From contig CAZJWK010000107.1 in NCBI GenBank assembly GCA_964549595.1, positions 1 to 9,750 of the forward strand: 9,750 nt of DNA, read 5' to 3'. This stretch comes from CAZQQN01 sp964549595 (GTDB lineage Bacteria > Bacteroidota > Bacteroidia > CAILMK01 > CAYYUA01). A model generated the notes under the pieces. That model made no database searches and had not been told where the DNA came from. It was given only the letters and a program-made list of their open reading frames with translations. A program made the position numbers and the translations under genes. Numbering within the stretch: the first letter of the stretch is position 1; the number at the start of each line of letters is the position of its first letter. Of the stretch, positions 1 through 6,723 are shown piece after piece.

Positions 1-93
1 TTATTATTAGATCAAAACTTCTCAAAAACATTTCCATAAAATTCATTGTAGAACCGAAAATGAATTGGTATTGCTACAAATTTTATTGGCTAA

Positions 94-666
94 ATGCTTT
101 TAACAGGAATGCTTTTGAGGCTGGATAATCTTCATTCCAAGGAAGTAAAAATTCAATGGGTTAAATGCCAATCTTTAATAAAGTGGCTTGTGGTAAATTT
201 GAGAAGACTTGCATTTTTTGTTATAGTGATTTTTATCGGTTTTTGGTCCGGTGCCAATGCTCAAATATCCCCTAAAAAACAAGCCCTTAAGCTGTTTGAT
301 GAATATTCCTCCAAGATTGAGAAGAATCAGGAAATGAAATTAATTTACCGGAGGGCCATTGTTGGAGATCTGAATAAAGATGGTCTGAATGATGCCATTG
401 TTGAATTTGGGTTAGGGGCTAAAGAGGGCATGAAAACCATCCAAAAAGAAGCTGCTATTTACATTAACAAGGGCGATAAGATGAAGGTGATAGGGGAGTT
501 CGCCCCATCCTATTGCCCAAAAGTTGAAGCCATAAATGACGGGATAGTAACTGTTAAGAAATTAGCAACCTGCATTAATCCCAATCCGGAAGTATTGGCT
601 ACCTGGCATTATGCCTTGAAAGGAAATGAATTGATTAGAGTGGCTTATTCCAATGATGGTCAGTAA
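94..666 (+). CDS. Small exported protein of unknown function with one calcium-loop-like (FG-GAP/EF-hand-like) motif
   Basis: I do not recognise a named family. Read from the ATG at 94 the protein has 190 residues, but a typical export signal begins only at residue 36-37: two arginines, a strongly hydrophobic stretch (residues 39-51), then Ala-Asn-Ala followed by Gln57. The true start may therefore be GTG at 190 or TTG at 199, giving about 155-158 residues; I keep the ATG as the outer bound. Residues 92-100 read DLNKDGLND, matching the DxNxDGxxD calcium-binding loop seen in FG-GAP/VCBS repeats and EF-hand-like proteins. Cys141 and Cys160 are the only cysteines of the mature part and could form a disulfide. 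The predicted location is periplasm or outside the cell. The stop overlaps the end of the convergent gene by 7 bases. It is probably a real gene because the signal peptide and motif are coherent, but its function is unknown. Confidence 0.75.
   Translation: MLLTGMLLRLDNLHSKEVKIQWVKCQSLIKWLVVNLRRLAFFVIVIFIGFWSGANAQISPKKQALKLFDEYSSKIEKNQEMKLIYRRAIVGDLNKDGLNDAIVEFGLGAKEGMKTIQKEAAIYINKGDKMKVIGEFAPSYCPKVEAINDGIVTVKKLATCINPNPEVLATWHYALKGNELIRVAYSNDGQ
199..261 (+). other. Predicted signal-peptide coding segment, with alternative TTG start
   Basis: From TTG 199 the encoded segment begins Met-Arg-Arg, continues with a hydrophobic core rich in Phe, Ile and Val, and ends Ala-Asn-Ala before Gln (codon 262-264). 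This is the usual n-, h- and c-region order of a type I signal peptide with an Ala-x-Ala cleavage site. There is no lipobox cysteine, so a lipoprotein is not indicated. The preceding 35 codons from ATG 94 would make an unusual hydrophilic extension. Confidence 0.6.
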
Positions 667-1352
667 CTGTTACCTTGCAGGTTATTTACTTTCAAATTCA
701 TGTTAACCTCCGGCCTGAAATCCCTTTCAAACGAGTCACCGGTTTCAAAAGACAAACTTCTCTGAAACCCGGGGCCATTGTATACAAAAGTATGGTACTC
801 CCCGTTTTCTCCACACGGATCCAAAGTTTTGGTTTCTAAATCCCGCATGATTTCCAAACTTAGTTTTTGGCCCAACAAATCTTCGGGAACTTGCAGTTTA
901 TCAATGGAGGTAATAATGGCTTCGTAACCGGCTTCCAGGAATTCACGGACCAAATCAACCGGCTTTTCGCCCCATAAGGGATAAAAACCGTTCATTTCGT
1001 TGTCTGCTAATAAACGGTCCCGGTATTCCCGAATCGGCTCCAAATGAATATCTCCAAAAGCAATATCGTAAACCCCTTCGGCTTTTAATTGCTGAAATAT
1101 TTCCTGGTGCTTCTGTTCATACTCCTTGTTTGGCGCTTTTTCGGATAAATAAATAGGAAAAAAGTCCAGGTTCAGTGCTTCGGCTTGTTTTTGAATGAGA
1201 GAATGAGGGATGTAATGGAGATTCACGACCTCATCGGCACCGCTGAAAGCGGTCATAAGTCCAATGACTTCTAACTCCGGGTTTTCATTTAAACGCTTAA
1301 GGGCTGTCATGGAATCTTTACCACCGCTCCAGGAAAGGACAACTTTTCTCAT
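660..1352 (-). CDS. Dph6/COG2102-family PP-loop ATPase (diphthine--ammonia ligase-like)
   Basis: This 230-residue protein belongs to the adenine-nucleotide alpha-hydrolase-like PP-loop family that includes eukaryotic/archaeal Dph6. The PP-loop SGGKDS at residues 9-14 binds ATP. The family block GDIHLEPIREYRD spans about 100-112, and CGENGEYHTFVYNGP (180-194) matches the C-terminal conserved block of the family. The ATG at 1352 places the PP-loop in its usual position close to the N-terminus. In archaea and eukaryotes Dph6 amidates diphthine on elongation factor 2. Bacteria do not make diphthamide, so the bacterial substrate is unknown and the Dph6 name is only a family label. The protein is probably cytoplasmic. 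It is divergent from rnhA across 35 bases, and its 3' end overlaps the convergent upstream gene. I see no consensus -7 element directly upstream on this strand. Confidence 0.9.
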   Translation of the reverse strand: MRKVVLSWSGGKDSMTALKRLNENPELEVIGLMTAFSGADEVVNLHYIPHSLIQKQAEALNLDFFPIYLSEKAPNKEYEQKHQEIFQQLKAEGVYDIAFGDIHLEPIREYRDRLLADNEMNGFYPLWGEKPVDLVREFLEAGYEAIITSIDKLQVPEDLLGQKLSLEIMRDLETKTLDPCGENGEYHTFVYNGPGFQRSLSFETGDSFERDFRPEVNMNLKVNNLQGNSY

Positions 1353-1359
1353 TTTGCTT

Positions 1360-1367
1360 TAGCTTTG
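1360..1367 (+). promoter_or_regulatory. Candidate -7 promoter element (TAGCTTTG) for rnhA
   Basis: TAGCTTTG matches the Bacteroidota -7 consensus TAnnTTTG and sits 20 bases before ATG 1388. No TTG is visible at the usual -33 distance, so the call rests on one half of the promoter. Confidence 0.4.
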
Positions 1368-1387
1368 TTGTTTTGAAAAGGCAATTT

Positions 1388-1870
1388 ATGAAGGAAAATC
1401 CAATTATCATTTATACAGATGGTTCGGCTTTTGGTAATCCCGGTCCTGGTGGCTGGGCTGCCGTTATGCGATATGGTAGCCACCGGAAAACTTTCTCCGG
1501 GGGCTTTTACCGGACAACCAATAACCGGATGGAATTATTGGCGGTAATTGAAGCCCTTAAACGCATTAAAGAACCGGGATATCCGGTTATCATTTATTCA
1601 GATTCAAAGTACTTCGTGAATGCTGTCAATGAGGGGTGGGTATTTAATTGGGAAAAAAAAGGATTTAAAAAGAAGAAGAACGTAGACTTGTGGAAGCAAT
1701 TTCTCAAGCTGTATCGCCAACATAATGTGACGCTGGAGTGGGTGAAAGGCCATGAGGGAGTAGAGGAAAATGAGATTTGTGACAATTTGGCGAAGGAGGC
1801 TGCTGATAATCCAACACAAGTAGACAAAGGCTATACGCAATCGGAGGCGTCCAATCCCGGCCTTGTATGA
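1388..1870 (+). CDS. rnhA: Ribonuclease HI
   Basis: Ribonuclease HI cuts the RNA strand of RNA-DNA hybrids in the cytoplasm. From ATG 1388 the protein has 160 residues, close to the 155 of the E. coli enzyme. All expected catalytic residues are visible: Asp11 in YTDGS, Glu49 in NNRMEL, Asp72 in YSDSK, His122 in VKGHEG and Asp132 in CDNLAKEA. A basic stretch (about residues 90-98, with four lysines in a row) sits where the substrate-binding handle region lies in the E. coli type. An in-frame TTG at 1373 would add five residues, but a -7-like element ends at 1367, which would put the transcript start at about 1373, and AAAAGG (1376-1381) is placed to serve ATG 1388. The gene holds a run of eight A (1653-1660), with no sign of a frameshift. 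It is convergent with the glycosyltransferase, with a 21-base gap. Confidence 0.95.
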   Translation: MKENPIIIYTDGSAFGNPGPGGWAAVMRYGSHRKTFSGGFYRTTNNRMELLAVIEALKRIKEPGYPVIIYSDSKYFVNAVNEGWVFNWEKKGFKKKKNVDLWKQFLKLYRQHNVTLEWVKGHEGVEENEICDNLAKEAADNPTQVDKGYTQSEASNPGLV

Positions 1871-1891
1871 TATTAACAGATGAGAGCTTTT

Positions 1892-2896
1892 TTAAGGTAT
1901 CTTGCCTAAAGGGTCTTTGAGCTTATCCAGATCAATGTCATAAGCACAGCGGAAATGCCCTTCGGGACAAGCTTTTTTCCCGTGGGTGGTACAGGGGCGG
2001 CAATAAAGCCCTTCTACCTGGGCCACATAAGCTTGATCAGAAAGGGGGCCAAAACCAAATTCCGGAATGGTGGAGCAAAAAATCGCTGTGGTAGGGGTAT
2101 TCATAGCCGATCCCATATGTAAAGGGGCTGAGTCATTGGAATATAACATCTTAGCTTTATCAATGAGGGCAGCGGTTTGCAGGTAGGTTAATTGACCGGC
2201 TAAATTGGTCACATGGGTGTGTTTGGTTTCTCTTTTGACTTTTTCGCAAAAAGCTTGATCATTCGGGCCACCTACCAGGATAATAGGGAAATCGTTAAAT
2301 TTTCCCTGGTTTAATAGTGCCAACCACTGGTCTTTGGGAAATTGTTTGGTGAACCAGACCGAAGCAGGGGCCAAACAAATAAATTCCTTTTGGGTATATT
2401 GCTGAATGGCTTCATAGTCACTATTACCCGGGTATAGGGAAGGCCTTAGCCTTGTTTTATTTTGGTAACCCGGGATTAAGGCTAAATTACGGTCTACCTC
2501 GTGCGGACTATCCTGGGCTTTTCCTAAATAATGGGAATGGCGTTCAGAGAAAAATTGAGAAAAAGGACTTTTATCAAAGCCAATCTTGGCTTCTGCCCCT
2601 GATAAGGCCGTAAGTAAGCCCATTGCCCCAAAACGCTGGATGTTAATGACGGTGTCATAATGCTCATTCCTGACGGTTTGGACTAAGCGCCACCAATCCC
2701 GGTACTTTTCGGATTTTTTATCCCAAACTAAGGTTTTCCGGATGTTTGGGTTATTGGTTAAAAGGCCTTCGTTGCCTTTGCGGACGAGCATATCCACAAC
2801 AGCATGGGGATGTAATTGATTCAGTGCCTCCAAAACCGGAGTAGCCAGAATGACATCCCCTAAGAAAGCGGTTTGTATGACCAGGCATTTTTGCAA
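1892..2896 (-). CDS. GT9-family glycosyltransferase, lipopolysaccharide heptosyltransferase-like
   Basis: This 334-residue enzyme resembles ADP-heptose:LPS heptosyltransferases (GT-B fold, family GT9), which add sugars to the inner core on the cytoplasmic face of the inner membrane. The N-terminal strand and loop IQTAFLGDVILATP (7-20) is the family's acceptor-side signature; Asp14 lies where the catalytic aspartate is expected. The C-terminal half has LAPASVWFTKQFP (175-187), LVGGPND (207-213) and SNDSAPLHMGSA (253-264), the nucleotide-sugar region. Near the end there are four cysteines (299, 302, 310, 317) in a Cx2C-x7-C-x6-C pattern. The start codon is TTG at 2896: an in-frame TAA lies 15 bases upstream and the family N-terminus begins exactly here. 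An ATG overlapping codons 3-4 is out of frame. The gene lies 70 bases downstream of dapD. The exact sugar donor cannot be read from sequence, so no symbol is given. Confidence 0.88.
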   Translation of the reverse strand: MQKCLVIQTAFLGDVILATPVLEALNQLHPHAVVDMLVRKGNEGLLTNNPNIRKTLVWDKKSEKYRDWWRLVQTVRNEHYDTVINIQRFGAMGLLTALSGAEAKIGFDKSPFSQFFSERHSHYLGKAQDSPHEVDRNLALIPGYQNKTRLRPSLYPGNSDYEAIQQYTQKEFICLAPASVWFTKQFPKDQWLALLNQGKFNDFPIILVGGPNDQAFCEKVKRETKHTHVTNLAGQLTYLQTAALIDKAKMLYSNDSAPLHMGSAMNTPTTAIFCSTIPEFGFGPLSDQAYVAQVEGLYCRPCTTHGKKACPEGHFRCAYDIDLDKLKDPLGKIP

Positions 2897-2949
2897 TGAA
2901 AATGGTGTTTAGCAGGAATTGCCAATTTTTTTAAAAATATGAATTAGTC

Positions 2950-2990
2950 AGGGAATTCAGCCTTATTCAAGTGGCCACATTGAATTCCCT
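2950..2990 (-). terminator. Perfect 10-base inverted repeat over the dapD 3' end, possible hairpin or attenuator
   Basis: AGGGAATTCA (2950-2959) and TGAATTCCCT (2981-2990) are exact reverse complements separated by 21 bases. The loop holds the dapD stop codon and the palindrome GTGGCCAC (2971-2978). On the minus strand an A/T-rich tract with TATTTTTAAAAAAA follows about 10 bases after the stem, not directly. This is therefore not a canonical Rho-independent terminator. It could be a partial terminator, an mRNA-stabilising hairpin or a protein site before the glycosyltransferase gene. Confidence 0.35.
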
Positions 2991-3779
2991 TAAGGTTTCA
3001 TTCAATGAGGTTTTCTCATCGGTAGAAGGTTTACGCTTTCCTATAATCAAGGCGCAAGGCACATTATAAGTACCGGCTTTAAATGCCTTCGGATAGCTAC
3101 CCGGAATGACTACGGATTTTTCCGGAACTACTCCCTGATGATGAGCGGGTTCATCCCCTGTTACGTCAATGATCTTTGTTGAGCCTGTTAAGGTTACGTT
3201 GGCTGCCAGAACAGCTTCTTTCTCAATCCGGACTCCTTCTACCAGGATACAACGGGAGCCGATAAAGGCATGGTCTTCTACTATGACAGGTTTCGCCTGT
3301 AATGGCTCTAATACACCGCCAATACCCACACCGCCACTCAGGTGAACTTTTTTCCCTATCTGGGCACATGAGCCAACCGTAGCCCATGTGTCTACCATTG
3401 TGCCTTCGTCTACAAAAGCACCAATATTGACATAGGAAGGCATCATAACCACCCCTTTCGCCAGAAAGGAACCATACCGAGCAAGGGCATGGGGTACCAC
3501 CCGAACGCCCAGCTGATCGAAATCCTTTTTAAGCGGTATTTTGTCATGGAATTCAAAAATTCCGGTTTCTAATTTTTTCATGCTTTGCGTAGGGAAATAC
3601 AAGATAACGGCTTTTTTAACCCATTCATTTACCTGCCAGCTACCGTTTACCTGTTCAGCGGTCCGGACATTGCCTTTATCCAGCATTTCAAGGGTGTCTA
3701 AAACCGCCTGTTGGTATTCTTTTTGTTGAAGTAAATCCCGGTTTTCCCAGGCTTGTTCAATATAAGCTTTTGTGGACAT
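2967..3779 (-). CDS. dapD: 2,3,4,5-tetrahydropyridine-2,6-dicarboxylate N-succinyltransferase
   Basis: DapD transfers succinyl from succinyl-CoA to tetrahydrodipicolinate in the succinylase branch of lysine and meso-diaminopimelate synthesis, in the cytoplasm, and functions as a trimer. The 270 residues are close to the 274 of E. coli DapD. The helical N-terminal domain (about 1-90) is followed by a left-handed beta-helix of hexapeptide repeats (about 95-245). Within it, MPSYVNIGAFVDEGTMVDTW (113-132) and SGGVGIGGVLEPLQ (148-161) are nearly identical to my recollection of the E. coli protein. The gene starts at ATG 3779, 14 bases after the stop of the 908-residue gene, which suggests cotranscription. 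There is no clear Shine-Dalgarno sequence (upstream is AAAAAAACTGCTATTT). The presence of the succinylase route implies dapC/argD-like and dapE genes elsewhere. Confidence 0.96.
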   Translation of the reverse strand: MSTKAYIEQAWENRDLLQQKEYQQAVLDTLEMLDKGNVRTAEQVNGSWQVNEWVKKAVILYFPTQSMKKLETGIFEFHDKIPLKKDFDQLGVRVVPHALARYGSFLAKGVVMMPSYVNIGAFVDEGTMVDTWATVGSCAQIGKKVHLSGGVGIGGVLEPLQAKPVIVEDHAFIGSRCILVEGVRIEKEAVLAANVTLTGSTKIIDVTGDEPAHHQGVVPEKSVVIPGSYPKAFKAGTYNVPCALIIGKRKPSTDEKTSLNETLREFNVAT

Positions 3780-3793
3780 AAATAGCAGTTTTT

Positions 3794-6520
3794 TTATTTG
3801 AGTTTATAGAGGTAAACCACGCCGTTTTTTCCGCCCACTACCAGTTCCAGTTCTCCATCGTTGTTGATATCGTCAATGCTAAAAGGGGTTGAACCCTTGA
3901 GGGGAAAACCCGGATAAAAGGTGCCTTCCTGGTCTACCAGAAATATCTGGTTGGTTTGTTGGGATACATAGCCAATGTAGGGTTTTTCATTAATGGTGAA
4001 GAACTGGGGAGGATAGGAGAGTGTATCAGCCATCGTTAAGGAAAAAGCTTTGGTACTGTCTCTGTGAAAACCCTTCAAAGAAGTTCCCATGGAGAATATA
4101 AAATCCTTTTTTCCGTTCCGGCTGAAGTCTTTCAAATGGAAGTAATGGTTACCCTTGAAATTACCATAGCGTTGCTTTGCGGTATCCCCGTCAAGGTATA
4201 CAAAATGAGTCATCCCGCTGGTATCCGGGGAAGCCATATAGGTTGTGGAATCTGCCTCCCCGAAATGGATTTTGAAATGATTTGGGAACCTGGTTTTAAA
4301 CTTCCGTTTAAAAGCGGTTTCTCCGTTTTTATTCCACAAGTAGAAGGTGCCTTTTCGGGAAACCCCGTATAGGTAGATTTTGCCGCCATATTGGAAGTAT
4401 TTCACGGGATGGTCCAGTGGGGCTTCTAAACTTTGAGGACTCCATCCCCCTAAGGGGTTACCTGCCGCATAGTAACCGTAAACATTTTTGTTTTGGCAAC
4501 CAATGAAATACTGGTAATTCTTATTGTTGTTATAGTCAAAGGCTACCAATTCAGTGGAAGCAGGAGCACTGAGTGATATGGGAAAGCTGGCCACATCCCT
4601 TCCCTTGCGGTCAACCAACTGAAGATGGTTTTTGGTCGCAAAAACGTATTGCAAATTTCCGTTTTTGTAAAGGTCAATTTGATCGGATGGCCCCATTATA
4701 GGCTCATTGAAGGACTTTTTCCAAAGAATTGAACCCGAGTTATTCATTAAATGGATAGAATGGGCCGAATCCGTCAATAAAATTTCCTTTTGCTGATTCT
4801 CGTGATTGTCGACAATTTGGGGCGGTTGAGCCAGTGGATTATCCAGTTTTTGTTGCCATAGTTTTGCGGTATTATCGGTTGTTTCAGAAGCTTTTTGGAT
4901 GGTAATCTGGGAAAAAAAGTTTTTACCTTCTTTCACCAACTGAAAAACCACGCCACCCAATTTATTGTAATAGGGAAAATCTTTCCTGAAAGGTCCTTTT
5001 AAGGAGGGTTTAAGAAAATTCAATGGCAGCATATTGGCCCTGTTCGGATTAAGGTAAAAATACATATTGCTCTCGCTTAAAATATGCTCCTTCAGCCTTG
5101 TGTAATGGCTTGAGGCTGCCAGAGTTTGGCCGGCTTCATAATCATCGATAATTCGCTTCAAAGTGCCCGTGGCATTGGCAAACAAAATGAAATCACCCAA
5201 GCGAGTAAAAAAGGGCGCTTGAATGCCTTTAAAAAAATCCCCGAACAAAAAGGGAAAAATCCCTTCTAACGGTAACCGGTTTATGGTGTAATCCCGGTAA
5301 TCTGAGGTGGCCGTTGTGGACGGACTACCCTTTTCAAGCTTTTTTTTAAGGGCTTGCAATTTATTGATTTTCTCCGGGGCATTCTGAGCATGCATGGCCA
5401 GGAATAAATTTCGGCTAAAATCACTGCTAACGGGTTCGTTCACAACCAATGCTATTTCCTGGCCAAGTATGGGTAGGAAATCTTCCTTTATAGAGAAATC
5501 TTTCTGATTTTCCAGGCTGTCTTTGTAGTGCTTAAACTTTAAAAAGCGGTCTTGCTTTTTATAGCTATTTTTGAGGCTTTCATAGTAAGTTTTGGCATTT
5601 GAAAATTGAAAGGAATGAAAAAAGGCGGTCCGGAAAGGTACAATGTTTGGCAATTGAGAAGCTTGAGGTTGGTTTTTTTGAATTTCCCTGAGAAGGGGAC
5701 TGTTGTTTTTAAAACGATAATTGCCGTGAAGTTGCAGCGTTTCTTCCTGGAAAAGGATTTCATAGGAAGCAAAACCCGGTAAAACGCGGTGCGAGCTAAG
5801 GAATTCCCGGGTTTTATAGCTTGAGAAAGTCTTGAGGAAAACCGGGAGGTTATCAAAATGGACGAACAACCGCTCGGGTTTATCATGGTTGGCTATGGCT
5901 TGGTAAATACCGCTTAGCGATTCTCCTTTTTTTTGGTTAAATGCCCGGATGGCATCTTCGACCATCAAGGCGTTCGGACTAACCAACAAAATGCCTTCGA
6001 TGGCACTAAACGTCAATATGGTTTTTGATTGGCTTTTGTTTGAAACCACGTCAATTACTTGGTAATTATTAAGTTGGCGGCTTTTAAAGCTGCAATCGGG
6101 ACCATTTTTTTCAATAATGGTTTTAAAGGCATCAAGGGGGTTCAGGCTTTTGGTTTGCAATGCACCCAGCAGACTGATTTCGTCCACGCTTACGTTTTGG
6201 AGACTAATATGAAGGGATTTTTGATGTAAGAAGTTGGCTAAAGCTTTGGATTGGCTGATGATTGAGTCCAAATGATCGAATTGTTGGTTCAGGGAATCGA
6301 ATTTGGGATGATCGCTAATTTCCTGGGCTAAAGGGGTTTCGCGAAAAGTTTCGTAAGTATTTCGGAACTTTTGTCCTTTATACACCAGAAACGCATCCTC
6401 CGGAATAACCCGTGCCGGCGAAGGGTAATCCTTTACCATTCCTCTGATAAGAAACCAATAAAGGGCCCCTAAACCCACAATGATGGTTATGATTAAGAAG
6501 GTTATTGAAAATTTTTTCAT
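3794..6520 (-). CDS. Large membrane-anchored protein of unknown function with C-terminal beta-propeller/FG-GAP-like domain
   Basis: I do not recognise a named protein. The 908 residues begin with a basic start and a hydrophobic helix (about residues 5-25) that looks like an uncleaved signal anchor, so the bulk should be periplasmic. Residues about 38-545 form a long region opening with VIPEDAFLVYKG, resembling in style the DUF3352-type proteins that start with a 'P-x-D/N-A' strand; this match is by memory and tentative. After a linker (about 545-575), residues about 580-908 contain repeated beta-strand units with Gly and Asp/Asn-rich turns, such as SGSILWKK, RKGTFYLWNKNGE, DFSRNGKKDFIFS and finally DDINNDGELELVVGG (883-897). 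The last carries a DxNxDGxxE calcium-loop pattern typical of FG-GAP/VCBS or PQQ-like propeller blades. There are only two cysteines (143 and 675). It is the first gene before dapD. Function is unknown; envelope binding or scaffolding is inference. Confidence 0.85.
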   Translation of the reverse strand: MKKFSITFLIITIIVGLGALYWFLIRGMVKDYPSPARVIPEDAFLVYKGQKFRNTYETFRETPLAQEISDHPKFDSLNQQFDHLDSIISQSKALANFLHQKSLHISLQNVSVDEISLLGALQTKSLNPLDAFKTIIEKNGPDCSFKSRQLNNYQVIDVVSNKSQSKTILTFSAIEGILLVSPNALMVEDAIRAFNQKKGESLSGIYQAIANHDKPERLFVHFDNLPVFLKTFSSYKTREFLSSHRVLPGFASYEILFQEETLQLHGNYRFKNNSPLLREIQKNQPQASQLPNIVPFRTAFFHSFQFSNAKTYYESLKNSYKKQDRFLKFKHYKDSLENQKDFSIKEDFLPILGQEIALVVNEPVSSDFSRNLFLAMHAQNAPEKINKLQALKKKLEKGSPSTTATSDYRDYTINRLPLEGIFPFLFGDFFKGIQAPFFTRLGDFILFANATGTLKRIIDDYEAGQTLAASSHYTRLKEHILSESNMYFYLNPNRANMLPLNFLKPSLKGPFRKDFPYYNKLGGVVFQLVKEGKNFFSQITIQKASETTDNTAKLWQQKLDNPLAQPPQIVDNHENQQKEILLTDSAHSIHLMNNSGSILWKKSFNEPIMGPSDQIDLYKNGNLQYVFATKNHLQLVDRKGRDVASFPISLSAPASTELVAFDYNNNKNYQYFIGCQNKNVYGYYAAGNPLGGWSPQSLEAPLDHPVKYFQYGGKIYLYGVSRKGTFYLWNKNGETAFKRKFKTRFPNHFKIHFGEADSTTYMASPDTSGMTHFVYLDGDTAKQRYGNFKGNHYFHLKDFSRNGKKDFIFSMGTSLKGFHRDSTKAFSLTMADTLSYPPQFFTINEKPYIGYVSQQTNQIFLVDQEGTFYPGFPLKGSTPFSIDDINNDGELELVVGGKNGVVYLYKLK

Positions 6521-6548
6521 AGGCTGATGAGCCGGGTTATTTGGCCTT

Positions 6549-6556
6549 CAAAGTTA
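6549..6556 (-). promoter_or_regulatory. Candidate -7 promoter element (TAACTTTG) for the 908-residue gene and dapD
   Basis: Read on the minus strand, the element is TAACTTTG, an exact match to TAnnTTTG, 28 bases before the ATG at 6520. No TTG is seen at the -33 position. This would be the promoter of the leftward block. Confidence 0.45.
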
Positions 6557-6565
6557 GGAAATCTT

Positions 6566-6579
6566 AAAGGTTGACCTTT
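6566..6579. promoter_or_regulatory. Small palindrome, possible operator upstream of the leftward promoter
   Basis: AAAGGT-TG-ACCTTT is a perfect 6-base dyad with a 2-base spacer. It lies 9 bases upstream of the TAACTTTG element on the minus strand, roughly in the spacer/-33 zone, where a regulator could block or replace a -33 element. It is short and could occur by chance. Confidence 0.25.
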
Positions 6580-6656
6580 TCGATTGGTAAAAATTTGATG
6601 AGGTTGAAGGCTTTTCCAAAATCGGAGAAGAAGTCATTTCAATGATTAACAGCTAC

Positions 6657-6692
6657 TTTGCCCAGCTTTCCAAACAATTATACGTAATTTTG
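6657..6692 (+). promoter_or_regulatory. Candidate bipA promoter (TTTG, 24 bases, TAATTTTG)
   Basis: TAATTTTG at 6685-6692 matches the -7 consensus TAnnTTTG exactly, and TTTG at 6657-6660 could be the -33 element, although the 24-base spacing is slightly long. The leader to ATG 6724 would be about 25 bases, with no Shine-Dalgarno sequence in it. Confidence 0.5.
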
Positions 6693-6723
6693 CACCTTTT
6701 TAAAGAGCACTTAAATAGGCAAA

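Noticed and set aside
1..46. Possible gene fragments at the left edge: minus-strand ATG at 46 with 15 open codons, or a plus-strand tail stopping at 37-39
   Set aside because: Both are too short to show any family signature, and they exclude each other, so neither can be supported.
1653..1660. Run of eight A in rnhA, considered as a programmed frameshift or slippage site
   Set aside because: The zero frame stays open and all catalytic residues are in that one frame. No stem or alternative-frame product is suggested.
4064..4372. Plus-strand open frame of 102 codons inside the 908-residue gene
   Set aside because: It lies wholly inside a longer coherent coding region on the other strand and shows no recognisable motif.
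5927..5934. Runs of eight T in the 908-residue gene (also 5340-5347), considered as signs of a broken gene
   Set aside because: The reading frame is continuous through both runs for 908 codons, so there is no evidence of a frameshift.
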